Shown piece by piece: positions 34,401 through 37,848 of a stretch of 37,848 nucleotides of DNA. The DNA lies in the NCBI GenBank assembly GCA_001642005.1, contig LWCA01000233.1, positions 1 to 37,848 on the forward strand. The letters run 5' to 3'. A program made the translations under genes and the position numbers. The notes beneath the pieces are model-generated. The model did not search any database and was not told where the DNA came from. It saw nothing but the letters and a program-made list of their open reading frames with translations. Numbering within the stretch: position 1 is the stretch's first letter; each line of letters begins with the position of its first letter. The DNA comes from Intoshia linei. Its lineage: Eukaryota; Orthonectida; Rhopaluridae.

Positions 34401-34576
34401 GTGATTGACGGAAATTTTAGTTTGCTGGCATATGTCACTTCGACGTTAACTATTTTCGTATTTTCAAATAATTGTATTATTTTTGAAAACAACAAATATC
34501 CGAAAGTTAAAACAGCAAATATATTTACTAGACACCACAAACTCCTATAAATTAAATTACAAACATATATATACAT
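13327..34576 (-). CDS. Giant DEG/ENaC (ASIC/degenerin-class) channel with PAN, MAM, kringle, LDLa and CUB modules
   Basis: Coding exons from the 5' end (minus strand): 34544-34377, 33501-33422, 33355-32525, 31897-31637, 30461-30354, 28517-28350, 27880-27509, 25177-24942, 24706-24554, 24519-24345, 24291-23959, 23627-23505, 23288-22971, 22225-22001, 21959-21896, 21721-21603, 18752-18670, 18533-18435, 17191-17041, 16838-16788, 16682-15721, 14293-13609, 13481-13327. Every junction is GT-AG and phase-consistent; the total is about 1,983 residues, against roughly 500-600 for ordinary family members. DEG/ENaC subunits form trimeric Na+-selective channels with two membrane spans and a large ectodomain. 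Family marks: FPSITICNHNMYR after TM1, YEDMIYKCEWEG, MGLCYTFNG, LGFSVSPG, LGPPYGCC, ICNCTFVYMPG, CTCKNEC, ILNIFF, and DIGGYMGLLLGGS at TM2 with a Gly-Gly-Ser filter. Two insertions exist: an adhesion-type array after TM1 and a helical domain before TM2. The 5' end is unsure: translation may start at the ATG at 34576, or an upstream exon may splice to 34544. The family's N-terminal His-Gly motif was not found. Two separate genes are unlikely, because each half lacks one membrane span. Confidence 0.87.
14343..14371. repeat. Perfect 12-bp hairpin abutting a hAT element
   Basis: GTTCTGGGTAAT (14343-14354) and ATTACCCAGAAC (14360-14371) are exact complements with a 5-nt loop. The right arm contains the left target duplication of the adjacent hAT element. 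Confidence 0.8.
14372..14528. mobile_element. Short hAT-type MITE, 157 bp
   Basis: The ends are CAGTGGCGGCTCG on the left and, inverted, CAGTGGCGGACAA on the right. Flanking 8-mers CCCAGAAC and CCCAGAGC match at 7 of 8. It lies in the intron between the two helical-insertion exons of the channel gene. There is no coding content. Confidence 0.85.
14630..15260 (-). repeat. Inverted copy of the dispersed repeat, with two palindromes
   Basis: Read on the minus strand, this matches the family members at 4120-4790 and 11215-12020, including the TTTTGACC modules and AACTGGAGATAACTGTA. Inside, 14961-14980 is a perfect 20-bp palindrome (TAATAGATTATAATCTATTA). Positions 14980-15003 are a perfect 24-bp palindrome with half-site ATTGGTTGATAA. 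Confidence 0.6.
17437..17552. mobile_element. Tigger/pogo-type MITE, 116 bp
   Basis: It begins CAGTTAATTCCTCGTTAACG and ends, inverted, CAGTTATCTCCAGTTAAC, flanked by TA on both sides. The internal sequence carries a further GTTAACGAGGAA inverted motif. The right end runs straight into dispersed-repeat sequence, which may share this terminus. Confidence 0.6.
17560..17830 (+). repeat. Dispersed repeat fragment, direct orientation
   Basis: It contains AAAATTCTAGGACT, GGTAATTTGTGGTTTTGG, GAAGATATA and AAAATCTGTATCAG, all shared with other copies in the window. It sits in the 1,243-nt intron between the beta-ball and PPYG exons of the channel gene. Confidence 0.55.
17924..18400. mobile_element. 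hAT-type non-autonomous element, 477 bp
   Basis: The left end is CAGGGGTTTCCAAACTC and the right end inverted is CAGGGGTTTCCAAAGTGGG. The 8-bp flanks GTATAAAT and TTATAAAT match at 7 of 8. It is intronic in the channel gene and has no transposase frame. Confidence 0.9.
19045..19548 (-). CDS. Unassigned 167-codon ORF inside a channel-gene intron
   Basis: An ATG-to-stop frame lies in the 2,850-nt intron between exons 21721-21603 and 18752-18670, on the same strand as the channel gene. A frame this long is unlikely by chance at this base composition. It has no Cys and is rich in Ile, Met, Tyr, Asn and Val, with strongly helical-looking stretches (IKNTLVENMKTSNIIINNL). By eye it resembles the texture of the helical insertion at 13609-16682. 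It cannot be spliced between its neighbours: they need a phase-1 exon, and no suitable acceptor exists. A phase-0 donor after HH (just before GTAGAA) could join it to the phase-0 exons at 18533 or 17191 as an alternative first exon. It may instead be a single-exon gene or a dead duplicate. Confidence 0.4.
   Translation of the reverse strand: MSLYNFKILNINLAEYVKMFNEDLYEIRTLHIIEVTVDEYFQMVVSLLTYFLKYKYYDDTMMIMIITNLMDVYFSIVVILMFVSYLYKYGTMNILHFARQIFTITIYVKIKNTLVENMKTSNIIINNLIGEVVRFNLIPSVTENYERKNILVMNGNIFEFLHHVEII
20126..20270. repeat. Possible one-sided DNA-transposon end
   Basis: CAGTCCGACCTTGCTTTGGGGC, following TA, and the repeated GGGGCA/GGGGTA words look like one end of a Tigger/mariner-like element. 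A partner end was not found, so the call is tentative. Confidence 0.3.
20683..21036. mobile_element. hAT-type non-autonomous element, 354 bp
   Basis: The left end is CAGAGGTTCCCAAAC and the right end inverted is CAGGGGTACCCAACCTTT, with flanks TACTACAA and TACTACAC (7 of 8). An internal GATCGCGATCTACCAGTCG resembles subterminal words of other hAT families. The 66-codon minus-strand frame in it is probably a by-product of the element. Confidence 0.88.
21054..21398. mobile_element. hAT-type element, copy A of a two-copy family
   Basis: The right end inverted is CAGAGCCGTTTTAAGGCATG; the left end is CAGATCCATCTTAAG. Flanks ATCATATG and ATCATACG match at 7 of 8. Its right ~130 bp closely match the element at 33836-34320, including AGTGGCCCTGGGCTAC. 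It lies 17 bp from the preceding hAT element. Confidence 0.88.
22361..22673. mobile_element. Probable hAT-type element, weak ends
   Basis: The left end TACGGGTTCGCAAACG resembles a mutated CAGGGGTTCGCAAAC. The right end inverted is CAGGGGTGGGCAACAGG. The flanking 8-mers do not match well, so the borders are uncertain. It is intronic, between MAM 4 and the channel core. Confidence 0.5.
22971..23627 (-). other. DEG/ENaC segment: MAM domain 4 (two exons)
   Basis: Exon 23627-23505 starts with FDCHFNNVDICDYMNYG, the MAM N-terminus. Exon 23288-22971 continues GICLITKNF, VSISSPLVNILLKKCLQL, LIFATNLPIGYYRLRINV and finishes IYSIETLHHPCIG. Both are phase 1-1. This is the last extracellular module before the channel frame resumes. 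Confidence 0.82.
23959..25177 (-). other. DEG/ENaC segment: MAM 3 with a CUB domain between its halves
   Basis: Four exons: 25177-24942, 24706-24554, 24519-24345 and 24291-23959. The first begins like a MAM domain (ITCNFDGSMCGYTQRSS, LKWVTIPK) and, without an exon break, enters a CUB domain: NCDEIFTKSEGKIK, SYGFPNNY, LDCNLRI, IIELKFLEFDLEE, FCYDSLKIYDGP, YYLCGKDVP, LLKFTSDFNVTRSGFLIYY. The next exon resumes as the C-terminal half of a MAM domain (TTYLISPYFEKKSPICFSF, ending VAISETSATYGYC). A 34-nt intron splits the CUB at SLK/IYDG. CUB domains bind proteins, often with Ca2+. Confidence 0.82.
25395..25770 (-). repeat. Dispersed repeat, inverted copy
   Basis: CATGATCAAAACCC, TAAAATTTTATAAAAC, CCAAAACCACAGATTTCC and ACAGCTGATACAGTTATA match, as complements, the modules seen at 4120-4790. 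It lies in the 2,331-nt intron upstream of the MAM3/CUB exon. Confidence 0.55.
26653..27177. mobile_element. DNA element of unknown superfamily with ~47-bp inverted ends
   Basis: The left end reads TTGTGCACTGAGATACGAGC and then TATTGTGCAACTAGATATG. The inverted right end is the same apart from a few changes, through the ACTAGT at 26694-26699. No clear target duplication flanks it. Internally, a plus-strand 86-codon frame (26761-27021) includes NQQEELLEYIRKLTTTIKN, which I cannot match to a transposase. It is intronic in the channel gene. Confidence 0.75.
27509..28517 (-). other. DEG/ENaC segment: MAM domain 2 (two exons)
   Basis: Exon 28517-28350 gives the N-terminal half (VKCEFSDNYICGYIRG and LNMWINTN). 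Exon 27880-27509 gives the rest: GKFLMVNSKYC, STIIMSPKIN, LRFQLYINLL, WNLKCIDLPMGEYHVVYEG and the closing ISFDSVEMESGIC. Both exons are phase 1-1. The MAM ends a few residues before a short NQCDK linker. The 469-nt intron between them shows no further gene. Confidence 0.85.
28675..29377. mobile_element. hAT-type non-autonomous element, 703 bp
   Basis: It starts CAGTAGTTCCCAAACTTTTT and ends, inverted, CAGTGGTTCTCAAAGTGG. Flanks GTGTAGTG and GCCTAGTG match at 6 of 8. No transposase frame. It is intronic, between LDLa and MAM 2. Confidence 0.85.
29400..30120 (-). repeat. Dispersed repeat, long inverted copy
   Basis: It carries AACCCCAGAATTCTTCATA, corresponding to TACGCAGATTTCTGGGGTT-type sequence in other copies, together with AGAGACAAAACCACC and TGTGAACC blocks. 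It follows directly after the hAT element in the same intron. Confidence 0.5.
30354..30461 (-). other. DEG/ENaC segment: LDL-receptor class A repeat
   Basis: A 108-nt exon, phase 1-1, encodes a single LDLa repeat: ACTNNEYKCKSGKC, then LICNGYDDCGD and FDELNC. Six cysteines are in canonical spacing, and the acidic Ca2+-binding positions (Asp-Asp-Cys-x-Asp, Asp-Glu) are kept. The donor is set at 30354 rather than 30357 so that the sixth Cys is retained; both GT sites are in phase 1. Confidence 0.9.
31637..31897 (-). other. DEG/ENaC segment: kringle domain
   Basis: One 261-nt exon, phase 1 at both ends, carries a whole kringle of about 86 residues. All six cysteines are present in the expected order: NCKTTHGG, NNCLYW, NFCRN, PFCF, EKC and DIPYCG. 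The Asn-Phe-Cys-Arg-Asn and Cys-Asp-Ile-Pro-Tyr-Cys runs are the family signature. Kringles are protein-binding folds of plasminogen, ROR receptors and similar proteins. The one-exon, one-domain arrangement fits exon shuffling. The flanking introns are 627 and 1,175 nt. Confidence 0.9.
32170..32460 (+). repeat. Dispersed repeat, short direct copy
   Basis: GTTCATGATTTTAAAATCTG followed by TATCAG is shared with 17660-17705, and TTTTGGTCATTATGG matches the module core. It sits in the intron between the PAN/MAM1 exon and the kringle exon. Confidence 0.5.
32525..33355 (-). other. DEG/ENaC segment: PAN/apple-like module plus MAM domain 1
   Basis: A single 831-nt exon, phase 1 at both ends. The first ~95 residues contain MCKILCSMEHKYKCSSFFYD followed by SCLLS, the Cys spacing and CSSFFY core typical of PAN/apple modules. 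Then comes a complete MAM domain: YCDFESGGKACLF, TDHTFESNEGHYILL, an internal NNTCFEMFV and the closing VIIDDIKVNKC. MAM and PAN modules bind proteins or glycans on cell surfaces and in matrix. The PAN call is weaker than the MAM call. Confidence 0.8.
33422..34576 (-). other. DEG/ENaC segment: TM1 and first ectodomain helix
   Basis: Exon 34544-34377 encodes SLWCLVNIFAVLTFGYLLFS (TM1), then VEVTYASKLKFPSITICNHNMY. The last Arg is split across an 875-nt intron that hosts a hAT element. Exon 33501-33422 continues LTKLFEMNLYDSLHKYY, lying where ASICs have their first post-TM1 ectodomain helix, and ends in phase 1 (CTG-G). The open frame extends to an ATG at 34576, but a good acceptor (TTTATAG) precedes 34544, so an upstream exon with the cytosolic N-terminus is possible. 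Confidence 0.85.
33836..34320. mobile_element. hAT-type element, copy B, with perfect 8-bp target duplication
   Basis: The left end is TAGAGCCGTCTTAAG; the right end inverted is CAGAGCCGTTTTAAGGCATG. AATGTGGC is duplicated exactly at 33828-33835 and 34321-34328. The element is inserted in the first mapped intron of the channel gene. The family is shared with 21054-21398. Confidence 0.95.
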
Positions 34577-34811
34577 TAGGGCTGTTCAAAAAAAAATCCA
34601 TGGTCACATCATATACTTCAAAGTGTGTAATAACGTATGTGCCTATTAAAAATGGTCAATTTTTTAAAAATGTGTGCCCTAAATCAATTTATATCTTCAA
34701 AAGTATATATAAAATGTAAAGTTTATTTTTAAATATTTCATCGATAACTAGCGTAACAATTCTATTTACATTTATTTATTTTATTTATTCGTTTATAAAA
34801 GTTTTATAATA

Positions 34812-35109
34812 ATGAATAAGTTAAGTGATTTATCTCGATTGGCAACTGAAATTAATATATTAGAAAGATATGCATTTCTATTTCATACTACCAAGTCCAT
34901 TGATATTTTTATGGAAAAAATGTCGAATTAAAACAATTACAAAGAATTAAATAAAGCGTAGATTATTACAATTAATAACAAGAAAAAATCAAAACATAAG
35001 GCATGGCATACATAACAAATTTATAAAATTATTTGACATTTCTTGTGAACCTAAAATTTTTGAATTAATTTTGGACCAGCAATTTTACAATATATACGAA
35101 TATATATAA
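34812..35109 (+). CDS. Possible small two-exon ORF (85 codons), unknown
   Basis: Exon 34812-34921 and exon 34962-35109, joined over a 40-nt GT-AG intron, give an in-phase 85-residue frame (MNKLSDLSRLATEIN, then IRHGIHNKFIKLFDISCEPK, then ILDQQFYNIYEYI). The intron length fits this genome's mini-intron class. No domain is recognised. The PHD-like frame 55 nt downstream could belong to the same gene. Support is only the open frame and the splice sites. Confidence 0.3.
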
Positions 35110-35164
35110 TAATAACAATATATATATACGAACCTGTAACTAGTACTAACGATTTTACGAAATC

Positions 35165-35359
35165 ATGTATAAAAAAAAAAATGAAAAAGTGTACTGTTAC
35201 TGTAGAAATCCAGAAGGATATGACGATTTTATGGTCAAATATTATCAGTTCTTAGAGTGGTTCCACGGAAAATGTATTAATATGCCACAATCAAGAGTAA
35301 AATCTATGGATAGATTTTACTGTCTATATTGTAAAATAATCGCCCATAAGAATGATTAA
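35165..35359 (+). CDS. PHD-finger-like ORF lacking two zinc ligands
   Basis: The 64-residue frame contains VYCYCRNPEG, DFMVKYYQFLEWFHG, CINMP and DRFYCLYC, aligning with PHD fingers of chromatin readers (Cys-x-Cys, Trp-Phe-His-Gly-x-Cys, Tyr-Cys-x2-Cys). The second Cys pair (usually Cys-x2-Cys before Trp-Phe-His) is replaced by Tyr-Tyr-Gln-Phe, so the first zinc site would be broken. It may be an exon of a larger gene, a transposon-captured finger or a decaying copy. The neighbours downstream are retroelement and Tigger debris, which favours decay. Confidence 0.45.
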   Translation: MYKKKNEKVYCYCRNPEGYDDFMVKYYQFLEWFHGKCINMPQSRVKSMDRFYCLYCKIIAHKND

Positions 35360-35720
35360 ACCGATATGACTAATAAATGAATTACGTAATACGACAAGGA
35401 GTCTTGCAAGTGTAGCTATGGCTTCGCACACGATACATGAAAGAAACGAGAGAGAAAATAAAAGTATTAGAGAAAAAAGACCCCAGATAGATACAAAGAT
35501 TTTATTAGATATTGACAAGTCAAATGTATATTTGACTTGTGAAATTACGATCTATCTAAATTGTGTGTTATGTTTAGTTATCCGTGATAATATTTTGTTC
35601 GAATATTATTCAATAGCCATATTGGATTTTGTTGTTACGACAGTAAAATATTTAATGTGCAATAAACTTACGTTGAAAAAAAAAATTTTCTCGCGAAATA
35701 TTTTATATACATTATCATAA
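35360..35720. other. Region before the gag remnant, with a small palindrome
   Basis: No recognised gene. Positions 35515-35525 and 35530-35540 are perfect 11-bp complements (ACAAGTCAAAT) around GTAT. An open frame from 35418 (HERNERENKSIREKRPQ) is more G+C-rich than its surroundings and may be upstream gag or leader sequence of the retroelement. Confidence 0.35.
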
Positions 35721-36367
35721 ATGTTTAGCCTGTTTAAAAATGATACAACAAGTGGTGGATCTATGGATCAATTAATGTTTCTGCAGAGCCAGTATAAAGA
35801 AGATGGTCTACGTCAGATTATAGAATCAGCCGAAATCTGGGCAGATATTGGTGCATTAGACGAAGAGGTATTAATTAAGTTATTATATTTGGTTCTGAAC
35901 GGTTACGACCTAAAAAAGTTCAAGACGGGTATAATTTCCAAAAATGTAACAACATTACGCGAAGCGAAAGACTTTATGTTAAATGAAGGAGAATTGATAT
36001 GTTAAAACCTTGTTACGACAGGTATAAGTCGCAAGTAATAAACGCCAAAAACGTACGACAGTCTTACGAGACAATGGTAGACAACCTTATGAAGCTAGAC
36101 GACAAAGTTAGCAGAGACTCGGCCGAAATTATTGCATATCAAGAACTATTAAGGCGACTCCCCCTAGAAGTTTGAGACAAAATACGTTTTGAAAAAGATA
36201 ATATCGACATAGCTACGGCTATGATGCGCTCACATGTCACGACACAGAATGATAGACCGGACATCTAAAAGAACGAATTACAACGCTGTTTCAAGTGTGG
36301 GCTACCGGGACACTGCGCGTCAACCTGCCGACGATCTGGAGGGGAAAGTGTAGCGCATAGGCGCTAA
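35721..36367 (+). pseudogene. Broken retroelement gag with CCHC zinc knuckle
   Basis: The first open frame (35721-36005) is a helical gag-like segment. The frame shifts near 35999, and the continuing frame carries stop codons at 36173-36175 and 36266-36268. It then reaches a zinc knuckle at 36287-36328 (CFKCGLPGHCASTC, Cys-x2-Cys-x4-His-x4-Cys) and a terminal stop at 36365. Nothing like protease or reverse transcriptase follows, and no LTR was found. Gag normally packages element RNA; this copy cannot. Higher G+C and different codon use set it apart from host genes nearby. Confidence 0.7.
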
Positions 36368-36620
36368 GAGATGGAGGAAAAGAGAAGATATATTTATTGT
36401 CAAACTTGTTTTTATCATTTTTGTTAATTAAATATTCAAAAGACGTTTTTACATTACAATATTTAACGTTTAATTTTAGTTTAACATCAAAAATATTATA
36501 TACAAAACCGATGACTAAAAATAATAACTTAAATATTTTACACTGAATGTTGATAAGAATTATAACTATAAAAATGTTGACAGTAAGATTAACATTTAAT
36601 TTTTATTAATTAATTTGCAT
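36368..36620. other. Spacer between two transposon remnants
   Basis: A+T-rich with no coding signal. CAGTAAGATTAACATTTAAT from 36581 could be a worn left end of the Tigger element whose right end is at 37296, but the expected TA does not precede it. Confidence 0.3.
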
Positions 36621-37296
36621 TTAAGACCATAAGTTATTATAATCTGATTTCATTTCGTGTTTTTGGGTATATGCGATTAGTTTATCTACAGAACTTAGTA
36701 TATCTTGCCTCTCATCCTCGGATATGAATGGTTCAGCATCGTCCGTATATAAAATTTGAGAATCATTCATAAGTTCAGAATCATCAACGTCCATAGACCG
36801 TTCTTCCCAACTAATAATAATGATTTTTAATAAACGATCTTTTGAGCTTTTATATCTGGGTATAGATTTTTCTGATGCATGAGCCAACGTAAATTTCGGA
36901 GATTTTTTGTAAAATACTGCTGACTCGTTTGCATTTTAAATTTGTTCCATAGAATAATTTTTTTCTGCGATTATATTATTAAACTTTTCAATGAAGCCAG
37001 CAACACATTCACTATCAGCGGACAAACGTTCACCTGTCATTTTATAGGTCGAAATTGAAAATCTTTTCTTAAATTTTGACAACCAACGGTATGATTTACC
37101 ATCTCCAATTTCGGATATAATTTTTATTTTAGTAAATAAATTTATAACAATTCTTCGTTTGATGCACATAATGAAAATGAAAATAAGCAGACTTTGAGTG
37201 ATAATTTAATTTATTTTAATTTGGCGCAATTATTTCACTCAGCAATAATTTCAAAATTGATGTTTTATTACTGTATTTAATAACGAGAAACTACTG
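36621..37296 (-). pseudogene. Tigger/pogo (CENP-B/Jerky-like) transposase remnant
   Basis: The first part (37169-36936) keeps the start of a helix-turn-helix (TKIKIISEIGDGKS). It then jumps straight to the CENP-B DNA-binding segment (WLSKFKKRFSIS, GERLSADSE) and IAEKNYSMEQI. A TAA at 36936-36938 stands where the family has the Tyr of YNADE. The same frame then resumes NANESAVFYKKSPKFTLAHA, EKSIPRYKSSKDRL, skips the DDE catalytic core, and ends in an acidic tail. So there is one nonsense codon and at least two internal deletions. The outer end, CAGTAGTTTCTCGTTATTAA read inward, stops at 37296 and is followed by TA. Confidence 0.8.
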
Positions 37297-37369
37297 TAAT
37301 AAGTAAGAGGATTTTAAATTTATAAAATTATATTTACAGTTTTCGAGAGTGTTGTTTTATCGTAAATTT

Positions 37370-37470
37370 AATTTTCAAAAATTGACTTCTTTAAGGTAAA
37401 AAACATAATTGTCCTTTTTTTTAAATTCAATCCGTTTTAGAATTATAAAAAATTTCAAAGTCAAACAAAA
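37370..37470 (-). repeat. Dispersed repeat fragment upstream of the SLC7 gene
   Basis: TTTAAGGTAAAAAACATAAT, CCTTTTTTTTAAATTCAATC and TTAGAATTATAAAA match inverted modules elsewhere. It lies within 120 nt of the SLC7 start codon, so it probably contributes to the 5' UTR or promoter. Confidence 0.4.
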
Positions 37471-37488
37471 CTTACAACATTATCAACT

Positions 37489-37848
37489 ATGACCTCGGAT
37501 AAACCTACCGCAATGGTACTTCAACCAATAAAAAATAGAGGAGATGTGTCTGACCAGTCCAGTAATGGTGGTAATATTGATAACCAACAAAGTAATCCAA
37601 GCCACGGAAAACTTGAACGCCAAATTACTCTCTTTTCTGGGACAACCGTTATTGTTGGAGTCATTATAGGTTCCGGTATTTTCATTAGTCCCGTTGACAT
37701 GCTTATTGGAACAAAGAGTGTTGGTGTTTCACTTTTAATGTGGGTGATATGTGGAATTATTTCGCTATTTGGTGCGCTCTGTTTCTCAGAATTGGGTTGT
37801 CATATTCGAGATTCTGGAGCATTATACATATATATTCAAAAAGGAATG
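37489..37848 (+). CDS. SLC7-family amino-acid transporter (LAT/b0,+ type), N-terminal part
   Basis: The frame is open from ATG 37489 to the window edge, 120 codons with no intron so far. A hydrophilic N-terminus (~42 residues, Asn/Ser/Gln-rich) is followed by KLERQITLFSGTTVIVGVII, GSGIFISPVDML, SVGVSLLMWVICGIISLFGA and CFSELGCHIRDSG. These are TM1-TM3 of the light chain of heteromeric amino-acid transporters. The TM1 Gly-Ser-Gly motif is the conserved substrate-carboxylate site of APC-fold carriers. Partners are SLC3-type heavy chains, linked by a disulfide through a loop beyond this window. Exchange of neutral, or neutral and basic, amino acids is expected; which one cannot be told from 120 residues. 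Confidence 0.92.
   Translation, partial: MTSDKPTAMVLQPIKNRGDVSDQSSNGGNIDNQQSNPSHGKLERQITLFSGTTVIVGVIIGSGIFISPVDMLIGTKSVGVSLLMWVICGIISLFGALCFSELGCHIRDSGALYIYIQKGM

Noticed and set aside
13327-34576. Reading the MAM/LDLa exons and the DEG/ENaC exons as two separate genes
   Set aside because: TM1 lies upstream of the array and TM2 downstream; neither part alone is a complete channel. All 22 exon joins are phase-consistent.
34570-34620. Upstream channel exon containing His-Gly (minus strand, CATGGA near 34600)
   Set aside because: The only open frame there leaves in phase 0, whereas the TM1 exon acceptor needs phase 2. The residues also do not match the family's N-terminal motif.
34483-34719. 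78-codon plus-strand frame
   Set aside because: Antisense to the TM1 exon; low-complexity and without similarity.
1-37848. CRISPR arrays, bacterial operons, riboswitches
   Set aside because: Spliced genes and eukaryotic transposons throughout; no regularly spaced short direct repeats.

Overview
This is animal nuclear DNA: A+T-rich, with GT-AG introns, neuronal-type ion-channel genes, ribosomal and mitochondrial-chaperone genes, and many degraded DNA transposons. The clade cannot be fixed from the sequence. Many introns are extremely short (26-48 nt), while others exceed 1 kb because repeats have expanded them. Mini-introns of this kind are known from some flatworms and dicyemids, but I do not assign the organism.

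Layout, left to right. (1) 282-807, plus: a mitochondrial chaperonin-10 (Hsp10/HSPE1-like) gene in three exons, the first holding only the start codon. (2) 1827-8899, plus: an 11-exon nicotinic-type Cys-loop receptor alpha-like subunit, 516 codons. (3) 9561-10623, plus: ribosomal protein eS1 (RpS3A), 7 exons, including a 26-nt intron. (4) 10624-13326: repeats, no gene seen. (5) 34576 down to 13327, minus: one very large DEG/ENaC (ASIC/degenerin-class) channel gene of at least 23 coding exons and about 1,983 residues. Its two membrane-proximal halves lie at opposite ends of the locus. Between TM1 and the channel finger region lies an extracellular array of PAN-like, MAM, kringle, LDL-receptor A, MAM, MAM-with-nested-CUB and MAM modules. 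A second insertion of about 490 mostly helical residues sits in the knuckle, just before TM2. All exon phases were followed by hand and join without a break. (6) 34812-35359, plus: a possible two-exon small ORF and a PHD-like finger lacking two zinc ligands. (7) 35721-36367, plus: a broken retroelement gag with a CCHC knuckle. (8) 36621-37296, minus: a deleted, nonsense-bearing Tigger/pogo transposase. (9) 37489 to the end, plus: the first 120 codons of an SLC7 (LAT/b0,+-type) amino-acid transporter, cut by the window edge.

Repeats: at least seven non-autonomous hAT-type elements with CAG-starting terminal inverted repeats and mostly 7-8/8 matching 8-bp target duplications, a short Tigger-type MITE, a 525-bp element with about 47-bp inverted ends and no identified superfamily, and an abundant dispersed repeat family found in both orientations in nearly every long intron and intergenic gap.

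The neighbouring genes do not form a pathway; this is ordinary eukaryotic gene order. The remarkable item is the chimeric channel: an acid-sensing/degenerin-type pore carrying a long adhesive ectodomain built of shuffled, mostly phase-1 modules. It would be expected at the cell surface, where it could couple matrix, ligand or force sensing to cation flux.
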